From: RDYZ01 sp964518905
Lineage (GTDB): Bacteria; Cyanobacteriota; Cyanobacteriia; Cyanobacteriales; Geitlerinemataceae
Assembly (NCBI GenBank): GCA_964518905.1
Contig: CAZFJL010000001.1
Location: 1-64,000, forward strand
Reading direction: 5' to 3'
Length of the DNA: 64,000 nucleotides
Shown: piece by piece, positions 1 to 8,800 of the stretch
Numbering within the stretch: the stretch's first letter is position 1
How the letters are laid out: each line of letters opens with the position of its first letter
The notes under the pieces: model-generated
The model's input: the letters and a program-made list of their open reading frames with translations, nothing else
Told to the model about the DNA's origin: nothing
Database searches by the model: none
Program-made: the position numbers and the translations under genes

Positions 1-52
1 TAGGTGACTGAATCCACTACTATAGTGTCACTCATTACTTGTGAAATTGCTA

Positions 53-393
53 TACTCTTTTCAGTAACAGGAAAAGGTAAACAACCTGTCTAAAAACCTA
101 GTTGCTTAACGGCAGAACACTGAACCTTGACAATTGAATCTATGCGGTTCTGCTGCACAGTTCTAGTTTCCCCCAGCAGTGGGTAAAAGATTCATGGGAG
201 CTAGACAACCAGTTTTTGAAACAAATTGTTTCAGGTCAAAAAAAAAGAACTCGCAGTAATGCGAATAGGGTAGGGCATACCCGAATTTACGCTTGGGGAG
301 AATCCCACCTCTGGTTGAAGCACTGCAAGGTACTTTGATTAAGTGGTTTCGTTGAACCAAGAATCCCCACGCCTTTAGGCTGAGGAGTGTCAA
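53..393 (+). mobile_element. IS200/IS605-type non-autonomous element, copy 1 (partial)
   Basis: This 341-bp stretch is the reverse complement of 4485-4825, with one obvious mismatch by eye (in the end hairpin). Its right end carries an imperfect hairpin (361-386) followed by GTGTCAA, which resembles the right end found downstream of tnpB in cyanobacterial IS605-group elements. No transposase is encoded. The antisense reading frame that spans it is a by-product and not a believable protein. Homology to copy 2 stops at base 53, so either a different left part lies outside the window or this copy is broken. The conserved internal part could be the omega-RNA/right-end region of a lost tnpB element; that is inference from position and conservation. 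Confidence 0.7.
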
Positions 394-408
394 TCGGAGT
401 ATGTGGAG

Positions 409-1017
409 TTACGGCACCGACCAGATCCAGGACAACGGCAAACAAAAACCGGGTAACACCGCTTCGCCGGATAGCGTCTCTGGTGACTCTAAACGATCGA
501 CTTCGCCACCAGCCCGATAAATTTCAACCCGGCGATTTTGTGGATCGAGCAACCATCCCAACTGCACGCCATTTTCGCGATATTCGACCATCTTTTCCTG
601 TAGTGGCGACAGGCGATCGGACGCCGATCGCAGCTCCACAACGAAATCGGGGCAAACCGTCGCAAAGGCCGTGCTGGGGTCAGGATCGCGTGTCGCCCAA
701 CGCGCATCACTGACCCAGGATGCATCCGGCGATCGCACCGCACCATTGAGCAAAATAAAACCGCCCGACGATTCAAATAAATGTCCGGGCTGTCCCGCCT
801 CGCGCCACCAGGCAAACAGCAGGCCATTTAGCGTACTGTTCCGTTGGCTCGATTCCCAGCCCGTCAGTGGATTCACAATCAGTTCTCCGATCGCCGATCG
901 TTCAAGCAACAGTTCGCGGTTCAGTTGAGCGAGTTCAGCAAAGTCAGCGAGGCTGACGTAGAGCCGAATCTGAGGCGAAAGTATCAGTCCCAGAGGCATG
1001 TTAGCGGTCTGTACCAT
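409..1017 (-). CDS. Uma2 family (DUF820) putative endonuclease
   Basis: The 202-residue protein has the Uma2/DUF820 fold of the PD-(D/E)XK nuclease superfamily, a family greatly expanded in cyanobacteria and often linked to mobile elements. Seen features are a conserved N-terminal helix region, a SPDASWV-type segment near residue 95, and the PDFVVELRS motif near residue 125 that supplies the acidic residues and the Glu-x-Arg/Lys of the active-site core. The full usual family length (about 190-200 residues) is present. The gene lies 16 bp from the end of the inverted element copy 1 and downstream of pheT on the same strand. Its biological substrate is not known. Confidence 0.85.
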   Translation of the reverse strand: MVQTANMPLGLILSPQIRLYVSLADFAELAQLNRELLLERSAIGELIVNPLTGWESSQRNSTLNGLLFAWWREAGQPGHLFESSGGFILLNGAVRSPDASWVSDARWATRDPDPSTAFATVCPDFVVELRSASDRLSPLQEKMVEYRENGVQLGWLLDPQNRRVEIYRAGGEVDRLESPETLSGEAVLPGFCLPLSWIWSVP

Positions 1018-1079
1018 CGTGTCCTCGCTGCAACTGGAATGGCTCTAGCAGGGATCTAGTCGCTTTAGTTTAAGCCGGA

Positions 1080-3542
1080 CTAACTCCGCAGATCGACTTT
1101 AAAACGCTTCACCAACAGGTCGCGTACCTTTTGATGTGCCGGATCGACGTCCTTGTCTTGCAACGTCCGATCGCTCGCCCGGTACACCAGTCGGAACGCC
1201 AAACTGCGCTGACCCTGGGGCACGCTATCGCCGCGATACTCATCGAACAGCTCGACCGCTTCGAGCAGTTTGCCGCCCGCCTTAAACATTGCTTTTTCCA
1301 GTTCCGAGACCGACGCATCGATCGGCACGAAAAAGGCCAGGTCGCGATCGGAGGCCGGGAAGGTCGAGAAGGGCTTGAAGTGAGGCACTTGAACATTGCC
1401 CTGACCGAGTGCCGCGAACAGCAGATCGAGATCGAACTCGAAAATGTAGACCTCGCGGGGTAGCTCGCGTTCTTGGCAAAGCTGCGGGTGAAGCTGGCCG
1501 AATTTGCCCAGCTCGCGACCGCGCAACCAGAGCGACGCCGTGCGTCCGGGATGGAGACGGGTGCAGCCCGCGTCGGGACGATATTGCAGCTCGATGCCCA
1601 GACGATCGAACACGCTTTCGAGTAAGCCCTTGGCGTCAAACCAGCTCATCGGCGTTTCTTTGCCGGTGGTTGTCCAGCGGTTCACCCGTGGATCGCCGCC
1701 GAGAATTCCGGCGATCGCGTCTTTTTCCTTATAGTCTTCACCATCAAGCCAAAACACCCGCCCCAGCTCAAACCCGTTCAGCGCACCGTTGCCGTTTTGC
1801 AAATTGCTCTGAAACGCATCGATCAGCGCGGGCATTAGCTCCGTCCGCATCGCCGCATATTCGGCAAACAGTGGATTCGCCAGCGTGACCTGATTTTCGA
1901 GTCCGGGTTTGACGAGCGAGTAGTGCATCAGCTCGGTTAATCCCGCCGCGCGGAAGGCTTCGCGTACTTGGCGCTGAAGGGTATATTCCGTCGAAAGGTA
2001 GCCGCGTGCGCTCTGGATCGGCAGGGTCTCGGCGAAATTGTCGTAGCCGTAGACGCGGGCGATTTCTTCGATTAGGTCGATTTCGCGTTCGATGTCGCGG
2101 GCGCGATAGTCGGGGACGGTGACCGTCCAGCCGTCGTTACCGTTGGCGGTGAGTTCAAAGCTGAGGGATTGGAGAATGCGCTCCATTTCGGCGGTGGGCA
2201 GTTCGCCGGTTCCGTCAGCCGTTTTAATTTGTCCCAGGATCTCGCGGACGCGGGAGACGCGCAGCTCGATCGCGCGGGTCAAACTCGGGCGCGTATCAAC
2301 GATCGCGCGACCGGTCACCGTGCCGCCCGTCAGCTCAACGATTAGCGACACGGCGCGATCGCAGGCCACTTCCAACTCAGCAAAATTCACCCCGCGCTCG
2401 TAGCGTCCCGAGGCATCCGTCCGCATTCCGACACCCCGCGCCGATCGGCGGATCGCGGGCGGTTCAAATAGCGCCGCTTCGAGCATCAGGCTCGTGGTTC
2501 CGTCGTGGACTTCCGTCGCTGCGCCACCCATGACGCCACCAAGCGCGACCGGCTGATCGTTGGCGGTGATTACCAGACTCGTATCGCTGAGGCTGCGATC
2601 TTTTTCATCCAGCGTGACGATCGTTTCGCCCGCTTTCGCCAAGCGGACACCGAGATCGAGCCGATCGGTTCCGGCGACGGTGGCAAGCCGATCGCGGTCA
2701 AAGGCATGGAGCGGCTGACCCCATTCGAGCATCACCAGATTCGTGATATCGACCACGTTATTAATCGGTCGGATGCCCATCGCGTCGAGGCGGCGTTGCA
2801 GCCAGTCGGGGGAGGGCGCGATCGTCACGCCGGAGATGGTGGTGCCGATGTAGGCAGGGCAGGCGGTCGCGTCGATCGCGGCGAGGGCGATCGGGTCGCT
2901 GCCGTCGGGGCTAACGGTGTTGCCGGTGGGGAGGCGCAGTTCCTGGCCGGTGAGGGCGGCGACTTCGCGGGCGACGCCGACCATATTTTGAGCGTCCGCG
3001 CGGTTGGCGGTGGCGGTGAGATCAATCACCACGTCGGTTAGATCGAGCAGTGGCCGCACGTCAGCGCCGATTTTGCTTGTCCATTCCGCCGTTGTCGCAT
3101 CGCTGGCGGTGGCGCTATTTTCGTCGTAAAACTCGTGGATGCCTTCGGATTCTTTCGCCAGACCCACTTCGGACAGCGAGCAGATCATGCCGTTGGACGG
3201 TACGCCGCGTAGTTTGGTGGGTTTGAGCGTCAGGTCTACACAGGGGAGATAGCTGCCGATCGTGGCGACCGCGACGTATAGCCCCGCGCGAGCATTGGCC
3301 GCACCGCAGACGATTTGCTGGTGTTCGCCGCTGCCGATATCCACTTGGCAAACGCCGAGCTTGTCCGCGTCGGGATGTTTGGCGTATTCAACGATTTTGC
3401 CGACCACCACGCCATCCGCCCAGGTGCTACGGTCTTCGATGTCTTCCACCTCGAAGCCCGCCATCGTGAGCATGTGGGCGAGATCTTCGGGGGTCTGGTC
3501 GAGGTGGACGAGTTGTTGTAGCCAGTCGAGGGATATACGCAC
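1080..3542 (-). CDS. pheT: Phenylalanine--tRNA ligase, beta subunit
   Basis: The 820-residue protein is the beta chain of the cytoplasmic alpha2-beta2 phenylalanyl-tRNA synthetase, which charges tRNA-Phe. Visible domains in order: N-terminal tRNA-binding OB fold (about 40-155, with a PDADKLGVCQVD motif), B3/B4 editing domain (about 215-400, with RPINNVVDITNLVMLEWGQP), B5 domain (about 415-500), the catalytic-like core (about 500-700) and the C-terminal anticodon-binding FDX-ACB domain (about 725-820). Length is normal. The start is GTG, giving the family-typical MRISLDWLQQLV. It lies 85 bp downstream of hisA on the same strand and may be co-transcribed with it; pheS is not in the window. Confidence 0.97.
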   Translation of the reverse strand: MRISLDWLQQLVHLDQTPEDLAHMLTMAGFEVEDIEDRSTWADGVVVGKIVEYAKHPDADKLGVCQVDIGSGEHQQIVCGAANARAGLYVAVATIGSYLPCVDLTLKPTKLRGVPSNGMICSLSEVGLAKESEGIHEFYDENSATASDATTAEWTSKIGADVRPLLDLTDVVIDLTATANRADAQNMVGVAREVAALTGQELRLPTGNTVSPDGSDPIALAAIDATACPAYIGTTISGVTIAPSPDWLQRRLDAMGIRPINNVVDITNLVMLEWGQPLHAFDRDRLATVAGTDRLDLGVRLAKAGETIVTLDEKDRSLSDTSLVITANDQPVALGGVMGGAATEVHDGTTSLMLEAALFEPPAIRRSARGVGMRTDASGRYERGVNFAELEVACDRAVSLIVELTGGTVTGRAIVDTRPSLTRAIELRVSRVREILGQIKTADGTGELPTAEMERILQSLSFELTANGNDGWTVTVPDYRARDIEREIDLIEEIARVYGYDNFAETLPIQSARGYLSTEYTLQRQVREAFRAAGLTELMHYSLVKPGLENQVTLANPLFAEYAAMRTELMPALIDAFQSNLQNGNGALNGFELGRVFWLDGEDYKEKDAIAGILGGDPRVNRWTTTGKETPMSWFDAKGLLESVFDRLGIELQYRPDAGCTRLHPGRTASLWLRGRELGKFGQLHPQLCQERELPREVYIFEFDLDLLFAALGQGNVQVPHFKPFSTFPASDRDLAFFVPIDASVSELEKAMFKAGGKLLEAVELFDEYRGDSVPQGQRSLAFRLVYRASDRTLQDKDVDPAHQKVRDLLVKRFKVDLRS

Positions 3543-3627
3543 GGTTTTTATCGGGTCGGATCTTTAAATGGGGGCTGGGGCTGGGCGATCGGCGCAGCCC
3601 GGTTATTTTATCGCCTATCGCGCGAGC

Positions 3628-4401
3628 TTACGCCAGCGCCGACGATCCCAAATCCGGCGGCACATCCGTAATCCGTCCTTCACCGACGGCGCGAATCGCC
3701 TCGGCTAGATCGATATCGCCCGTATAAATCGCCCGACCGACGATCGCGCCCGTCACGCCGTACTGTTCCAGCGAAATCAACCCGAGCAAATCCGACACCG
3801 AACTGACGCCACCGGAGGCGATCACCGGCACATCGATCGCCTGCGCCAACTCCCGCAGCGCCTCACGGTTCGGCCCCGACATCGTGCCATCGCGGTGAAT
3901 GTCGGTGTAGATAATCTCTACCGCACCCAAGGCCGCCATCCGTTGCGCCAATTCCGTCGCCATCACTTCCGAGGTTTCGAGCCAGCCCCGCGTCGCGACT
4001 TTGCCATTACGGGCGTCGATGCCGACGATGATTCGTCCCGGAAATTCCGCGCAAAGTTGCTCGACCAGTTCCGGTTGTTCCACGGCGACCGTCCCCAGGA
4101 TCGCGTATTGCACCCCGAGATCGAACAGTGCCGCTACGTGGTCACGCGATCGCAGTCCGCCGCCCAGCTCCACCGGAATATCCAGGGCTGCGGCGATCGC
4201 GGCGATCGCCGCGCCGTTCGTGGGTTTGCCCTCTTTCGCGCCGTCGAGATCGACCAAATGCAGCCGTTTCGCGCCCGCTACTGCCCAGCGTTGCGCCACC
4301 GCCACGGGATCATCACTAAAGGTTTCGGACTGGTTGTAGTCGCCTTGGTAGAGCCGAACGCAGCGGCCACCGAGTAGATCGATCGCGGGGATGACGTTCA
4401 T
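3628..4401 (-). CDS. hisA: Phosphoribosylformimino-5-aminoimidazole carboxamide ribotide isomerase
   Basis: HisA catalyses the Amadori isomerisation of ProFAR to PRFAR, the fourth step of histidine biosynthesis, in the cytoplasm. The (beta/alpha)8 barrel signatures are present: MNVIPAIDLLGG at the N-terminus with the first catalytic Asp, and IIYTDIHRDGTMSGPN with the second, plus the phosphate-binding VIASGGVSS. The start chosen is the ATG at 4401 because homology begins there. The frame remains open 30 codons upstream to the edge of the mobile element, but that extension has no HisA similarity. Length from this start (257 residues) is normal. The promoter must lie between 4401 and the element at 4485 or within the element. 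Confidence 0.96.
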   Translation of the reverse strand: MNVIPAIDLLGGRCVRLYQGDYNQSETFSDDPVAVAQRWAVAGAKRLHLVDLDGAKEGKPTNGAAIAAIAAALDIPVELGGGLRSRDHVAALFDLGVQYAILGTVAVEQPELVEQLCAEFPGRIIVGIDARNGKVATRGWLETSEVMATELAQRMAALGAVEIIYTDIHRDGTMSGPNREALRELAQAIDVPVIASGGVSSVSDLLGLISLEQYGVTGAIVGRAIYTGDIDLAEAIRAVGEGRITDVPPDLGSSALA

Positions 4402-4484
4402 AGGTATAGATCCCGCAGACGGGATGGAAACAAAACTTAGGCGATGCGTTAAGCGATCGAGTATATCGGCTGACGCTGAACTTG

Positions 4485-4893
4485 TTGACACTCCCCAGCC
4501 TAAAGGCGTGGGGATTCTTGGTTCAACGAAACCACTTAATCAAAGTACCTTGCAGTGCTTCAACCAGAGGTGGGATTCTCCCCAAGCGTAAATTCGGGTA
4601 TGCCCTACCCTATTCGCATTACTGCGAGTTCTTTTTTTTTGACCTGAAACAATTTGTTTCAAAAACTGGTTGTCTAGCTCCCATGAATCTTTTACCCACT
4701 GCTGGGGGAAACTAGAACTGTGCAGCAGAACCGCATAGATTCAATTGTCAAGGTTCAGTGTTCTGCCGTTAAGCAACTAGGTTTTTAGACAGGTTGTTTA
4801 CCTTTTCCTGTTACTGAAAAGAGTAGCAGGCTCAGATATCAATAGACAAACCACCAAAAGCCGTCCTCGAAGGACGGGGTTTTAAACCCAGTT
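4485..4893 (-). mobile_element. IS200/IS605-type non-autonomous element, copy 2
   Basis: On the minus strand this element runs from a left-end-like hairpin (4861-4877, stem CCGTCCT/AGGACGG, next to GGGTTTAAAACC) to a right-end hairpin (about 4491-4512) ending GTGTCAA at 4485. Both ends resemble those of cyanobacterial IS605-group transposons, but there is no tnpA or tnpB, so it is a MITE/PATE-like derivative. Bases 4485-4825 match copy 1 almost perfectly in opposite orientation; 4826-4893 are unique to this copy. It sits 84 bp upstream of hisA. The exact outer boundary near 4893 is estimated from the hairpin and was not proved by a target site. Confidence 0.7.
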
Positions 4894-5053
4894 TTTCGAT
4901 AAATTAGGAGGGGCAATGTAGACCGCCGCCAGACATTATCGACAGAGCACATTGAATACAGAACAGCTTAAGTAACTCAGAGAGACAGTATAGAAGGTAT
5001 GTTGAGACGTTTGCAGAAGCTTAGTTTGCCGGTGTTATCGCCTCCGGAGATCG

Positions 5054-6709
5054 ATGGTGATCGCGATGGCTAGTTCGTCAGTTGAATCGCGAGGCGCAGT
5101 TTTCACTCGGCCTCAGGTGGTCGATTTCATGCTTGACCTGGCTGGATATACAACCGACCGACCACTATATCAATGGCGGATCTTAGAACCCTGCTTTGGG
5201 ACGGGGGCGTTTGTGTTTCCGATCCTCCGGCGACTGTTGGCATCATGGCGATCGACGGGGTCGGAGGTGTCATCGCTGAGTAGAGCGGTACGGGTCATTG
5301 AACTCGATCGTGACAGCTTTGAGGCAACGCGGACGTCGGTGTTGAAGTTTCTGTCGGATCAAGGAGTTGTGCAAGATGTCGCGAAAGCTCTGGTCGATGC
5401 TTGGCTTTGTCAAGGGGATTTTCTGAGTATGCCGATTGCGGGGGAATTCGATTTCGTGATCGGAAATCCACCGTACGTGCGCCAAGAGCGGCTGTCAGCT
5501 ACACAAATTGCGGAATATCGGCGGCGCTACCGGACGATTTACGATCGTGCCGATCTCTACATTCCCTTTTTTGAGCGATCGCTATCATTACTCTCTGATC
5601 GCGGCAAGCTAGGTTTCATTTGCGCCAATCGCTGGATGAAGAACCGTTACGGTCAGCCGCTACGGAAGTTCATCGCTGCTGATTTTCACTTGGAAACGTA
5701 TGTCAATGTAGATAGCGTGCAGGCGTTTGATGTGGAGGTCGATGCTTATCCAGCGATTACGATTATTGGTCGTCAGTTGTCAGGGTCGCGAGCAACGCGA
5801 GTCGCACAATGTGCCGATCTTGAGCGGGCAACATTGGCAAACCTTGCTCAGACCTTACAGGCTAAGACTTTACCGAAGCAGCTCACCTGGATTTCGGAGC
5901 GGGACAACATCACAAGCGGTTCAGACCCTTGGCTATTCGACGCTACCGAGCGCATTGCTCTCGTTCGTCGCATCGAAGCACAGTTTCCGACGCTGGAATC
6001 AGCGGCCTGTAAGGTGGGGATTGGAGTTGCGACAGGGGCGGACAAGCATTTTATCGGTGATTATGACGCACTGGACGTGGAGGTTGATCGCAAGTTGCCA
6101 CTGGTCATGACGCAGGATATTGCGTCAGGTGAGATACGCTGGCGTGGCCAGGGAGTTATCAATCCATTTGCAGAAAAGCGTGGGTTGGTTAATTTGGCGG
6201 AGTATCCGAAGTTGAAACGCTATTTAGAAGAACGGCGCGAAGCGATCGCAAACCGTCACTGTGCAAGGAAGAACCCTGCAAATTGGTATCGGACGATCGA
6301 TCGTATCAAGCCAGAGTTAGCACGTTGCCCGAAACTGTTGATTCCGGATATCAAGGGGCGGGCACATGTGGTGTACGAAAATGGCAAACTATATCCTCAC
6401 CACAATTTGTATTACATCACGTCGGAATGCTGGGAATTGCGGGCGCTCCAGGCGGTGTTGCAATCAGCGATCGCACATCTATTTGTGGAGACATACTCGA
6501 CAAAAATGCGGGGGGGCTATCTGCGGTTTCAGGCGCAGTATTTGCGGCGGATCTGTGTGCCGGATTGGGATAATGTATCAGCAGAGTTGCGTAGAGAGTT
6601 GCGTGAAGCGGCGATCTCAGGGGATATCGCGCGGGGAGATCGAGCCGTCCTCAAGCTGTATCAAATCTCCAGATCTGAGCAAACTTCTCTGAAAAAACAA
6701 CATATCTGA
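5054..6709 (+). CDS. Type II N6-adenine DNA methyltransferase of an XhoI/PaeR7I-like system
   Basis: The 551-residue protein is an Eco57I/TaqI-type gamma-class adenine methylase. SAM-binding motif I is FGTGAFVF near residue 50, and catalytic motif IV is NPPY at residues 138-141 within GNPPYVRQE. The C-terminal half (about 310-540) matches a TaqI-like target-recognition region. It lies 27 bp upstream of a recognisable XhoI-family endonuclease, so its inferred role is to protect CTCGAG sites by methylating the adenine. Start ATG at 5054 follows a GGAG; an in-frame ATG at 5066 is an alternative. Codon use and AT content from about 6.4 kb onward look less like the flanking core genes, suggesting horizontal acquisition. 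Confidence 0.9.
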   Translation: MVIAMASSSVESRGAVFTRPQVVDFMLDLAGYTTDRPLYQWRILEPCFGTGAFVFPILRRLLASWRSTGSEVSSLSRAVRVIELDRDSFEATRTSVLKFLSDQGVVQDVAKALVDAWLCQGDFLSMPIAGEFDFVIGNPPYVRQERLSATQIAEYRRRYRTIYDRADLYIPFFERSLSLLSDRGKLGFICANRWMKNRYGQPLRKFIAADFHLETYVNVDSVQAFDVEVDAYPAITIIGRQLSGSRATRVAQCADLERATLANLAQTLQAKTLPKQLTWISERDNITSGSDPWLFDATERIALVRRIEAQFPTLESAACKVGIGVATGADKHFIGDYDALDVEVDRKLPLVMTQDIASGEIRWRGQGVINPFAEKRGLVNLAEYPKLKRYLEERREAIANRHCARKNPANWYRTIDRIKPELARCPKLLIPDIKGRAHVVYENGKLYPHHNLYYITSECWELRALQAVLQSAIAHLFVETYSTKMRGGYLRFQAQYLRRICVPDWDNVSAELRRELREAAISGDIARGDRAVLKLYQISRSEQTSLKKQHI

Positions 6710-6736
6710 AAAAACAACATAATTGAGTGCAAAAAG

Positions 6737-7468
6737 ATGTGTTTAGATTTAGCAAATTACAGACAGGGTGCAACCCAAGCGGTACGTTTCTTCTGGCAGA
6801 GTCGTGACTCTTCTAAAAGAAAGTCTGGAAGTACAGATAGAGGAGAGCGAGGGAGTGCTACATCCGGGAAAAATATGGATGGTTTTCTGAGTCTCATAGA
6901 AAGGTTGGTTCAAGCTAATGGCCTTGAAAAAGCAAGTATCCACAGGGAGCAAAAAATGCTCGCTCTCCCAGGATATTTTCGACCTACAAAGTTGTGGGAT
7001 TTACTCGTTGTACATAAAGGGGAGCTAATCTTAGCGATTGAACTCAAAAGTCAGGTCGGTTCATTTGGCAACAACTTCAACAATCGGACGGAGGAAGCGT
7101 TAGGAACGGCGCAAGACTTTTGGACTGCTTATAGAGAAGGTGCTCTCGGGAAACAACCTCGCCCGTTTGTTGGCTGGCTGATGCTCGTTGAAGATGCAGA
7201 ACAATCTCGTAAAGCAGTAAAAGCTAAATCACCACACTTCTCGATACGTCCTGAGTTTAAAAATGCGTCATACCTCACAAGATATGACTTGCTGTGTCAA
7301 AAGCTAGTACAAGAAAGCTTATACAGCTCTACTGCGCTATTGACCTCTAAACGTAGCGCCCTGGAAACAGGTGAATTTCAGGAAATGTCGAAAATGACTG
7401 ACCTTCGAGGGTTTGTTTCAGCATTAGCCGGACACGTTGCAGCCGCAGCAGCAAGACTAGATGAGTAA
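6737..7468 (+). CDS. Type II restriction endonuclease, XhoI/PaeR7I family
   Basis: The 243-residue protein has the family length and signatures from end to end: N-terminal MCLDLANYRQGATQAVRFFW, GKNMDGFLSLIERLV, then LPGYFRPTKLWDLLVV, LAIELKSQVGSFGNNFNNR and EEALGTAQDFWTAYREGA. The Asp of WDLLVV and the Glu/Lys of IELKS form the PD-(D/E)XK metal centre. Characterised family members (XhoI, PaeR7I) cut CTCGAG, so that is the predicted specificity here, by inference. It follows the methyltransferase at 27 bp and its end overlaps the next small gene by 8 bp. The DNA is clearly more AT-rich than neighbours. Confidence 0.93.
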   Translation: MCLDLANYRQGATQAVRFFWQSRDSSKRKSGSTDRGERGSATSGKNMDGFLSLIERLVQANGLEKASIHREQKMLALPGYFRPTKLWDLLVVHKGELILAIELKSQVGSFGNNFNNRTEEALGTAQDFWTAYREGALGKQPRPFVGWLMLVEDAEQSRKAVKAKSPHFSIRPEFKNASYLTRYDLLCQKLVQESLYSSTALLTSKRSALETGEFQEMSKMTDLRGFVSALAGHVAAAAARLDE

Positions 7469-7739
7469 AGACAAAATGACCAAAGCCGACGAAACAAAAG
7501 TCCGCCTCGCCGCGAAATCGATCCTGCAACGACTCACCGAAGAACACCCGAAAATCTTGGTGCAGGACTGGTACAAAGACGGCCAAACCCGCAGCAAGAT
7601 CCGCGATGAAGTCAGCACGGTGCTAGACGAACACCTGCCCGAAGATGGCTATGACAAAGAACTGTTTATCGAGAAACGCGACAAGGTGTTCGATCTAACC
7701 CTCGATCTGGCGATTAACCGGCAAAAATGGGCGGCATAA
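7461..7739 (+). CDS. Small protein resembling the C-terminal end of type I restriction HsdR
   Basis: The 92-residue highly charged protein starts 8 bp inside the end of the XhoI-like endonuclease gene, so translation is probably coupled. Its second half (WYKDGQTRSKIRDEVSTVL... LPEDGYDKELFIEKRDKVFDL) resembles the helical C-terminus of HsdR subunits of type I restriction enzymes, which contacts HsdM. No motor or nuclease domain is present. It could be a decayed remnant, or a stand-alone adaptor carried with the R-M pair. The similarity is judged from recalled family patterns and is only moderately secure; the open frame and coupling make a real gene likely. Confidence 0.6.
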   Translation: MSKDKMTKADETKVRLAAKSILQRLTEEHPKILVQDWYKDGQTRSKIRDEVSTVLDEHLPEDGYDKELFIEKRDKVFDLTLDLAINRQKWAA

Positions 7740-7744
7740 TTCCC

Positions 7745-8800
7745 CTAAACCGGCTGCACAGCTTTCGCGCCGCGTCCGCAGAGTTCCGCAAACGGTGCTA
7801 GATCCGCCATCAGCGTATCGAACGCATCCGGCGTCAACGATTGCGGGCCATCGGATAGCGCCTTCGCCGGATTCGGATGCACCTCGATCATTAACGAGTC
7901 CGCACCCGCCGCGATCGCCGCTTTCGCCATCGGCGGCACGAGGCTCGACCAGCCGCAGCCGTGACTCGGGTCGATCGCGATCGGTAGGTGCGTCAGCGAT
8001 CGCAGGACGGGGATCGCGGATAGATCGAGGGTGTTGCGGGTATAACGACGATCGAACGTGCGAATGCCGCGCTCACAGAGGATCACGTTCGGGTTACCCG
8101 CCGCGAGGATGTACTCCGCCGCCATCAGCCAATCCTCGATCGTCGCCGACATGCCGCGCTTGAGAAACACCGGTTTCGGCTGTGCGCCGATTTTTTTCAA
8201 CAGCGAAAAATTCTGCATATTTCGCGCCCCGACCTGGAGAATGTCCGCGATCGCGCCGATTTTGGGGATATCCTCCGAGTCCATCACCTCGGTGATGATT
8301 CCCAAACCCGTGGCCTCCCGCGCCGCTTCGAGCAAATGCAAACCGCTTTCGCCGTGTCCTTGGAAAGCGTAGGGCGACGTGCGCGGCTTGTAGGCTCCAC
8401 CGCGTAAAAATTGCGCTCCGGCTGCTTTGACCCGCTGGGCGACTTCAACGATCGACGCTTCATTCTCCACGGAGCACGGCCCCGCGATCGTCACGATCGC
8501 CTCCGTTTCCCCAAACCGAACCTCACCATTCGGCGTCGGAACCGCGATCACCGTCGGCTCATTCTGACGATATTCGCGGCTGGCTCGTTTAAATGGCGCT
8601 TCGACTCGGAGCACGCTTTCAACCCAGGGGCTGAGTTCTTCGAGCCGTTCCGGATTGAGCGACGCCGTATCGCCCACCAGCCCGATCACGACCTTATAGC
8701 TGCCGACAATTTTTTCCGGCTCAAGTCCCCAGTCCTTAAATTCGCTCGTGAGGCGATCGATTTCCGGGGTGGGCGTTCCAACTTTCATGACAACGATCAT
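7745..8800 (-). CDS. aroF: 3-deoxy-7-phosphoheptulonate synthase (DAHP synthase, type I-beta)
   Basis: The 351-residue enzyme condenses phosphoenolpyruvate with erythrose-4-phosphate, the first committed step of the shikimate pathway. An N-terminal ferredoxin-like regulatory domain (MIVVMKVGTPTPEIDRLTSEF, about 1-80) precedes the TIM barrel (about 95-345). Barrel motifs seen are IAGPCSVEN, LRGGAYKPRTSPYAFQG, KRGMSATIEDWL, CERGIRTF and PIAIDPSHGCGW, supplying the metal- and substrate-binding residues. The N-terminal domain is the type used for feedback control in the I-beta subgroup. It converges with the small gene at 7461-7739, with only 5 bp between them. The gene symbol aroF is used loosely; paralogues are called aroG or aroA. 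Confidence 0.95.
   Translation of the reverse strand: MIVVMKVGTPTPEIDRLTSEFKDWGLEPEKIVGSYKVVIGLVGDTASLNPERLEELSPWVESVLRVEAPFKRASREYRQNEPTVIAVPTPNGEVRFGETEAIVTIAGPCSVENEASIVEVAQRVKAAGAQFLRGGAYKPRTSPYAFQGHGESGLHLLEAAREATGLGIITEVMDSEDIPKIGAIADILQVGARNMQNFSLLKKIGAQPKPVFLKRGMSATIEDWLMAAEYILAAGNPNVILCERGIRTFDRRYTRNTLDLSAIPVLRSLTHLPIAIDPSHGCGWSSLVPPMAKAAIAAGADSLMIEVHPNPAKALSDGPQSLTPDAFDTLMADLAPFAELCGRGAKAVQPV

Noticed and set aside
163..393. A 76-residue minus-strand protein, and a nearly identical plus-strand one at 4482-4715
   Set aside because: Both are the antisense of the same IS605-type repeat, with a run of Phe from the poly-T tract. They look like chance frames in a non-coding element.
1109..3351. 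Several alternate-frame protein frames opposite or within pheT
   Set aside because: They lie wholly inside a well-conserved gene and show Arg/Ala/Pro-rich composition typical of GC-rich shadow frames.
4402..4491. A 30-residue N-terminal extension of HisA
   Set aside because: HisA homology begins at the ATG at 4401; the extension touches the mobile element and has no family match.
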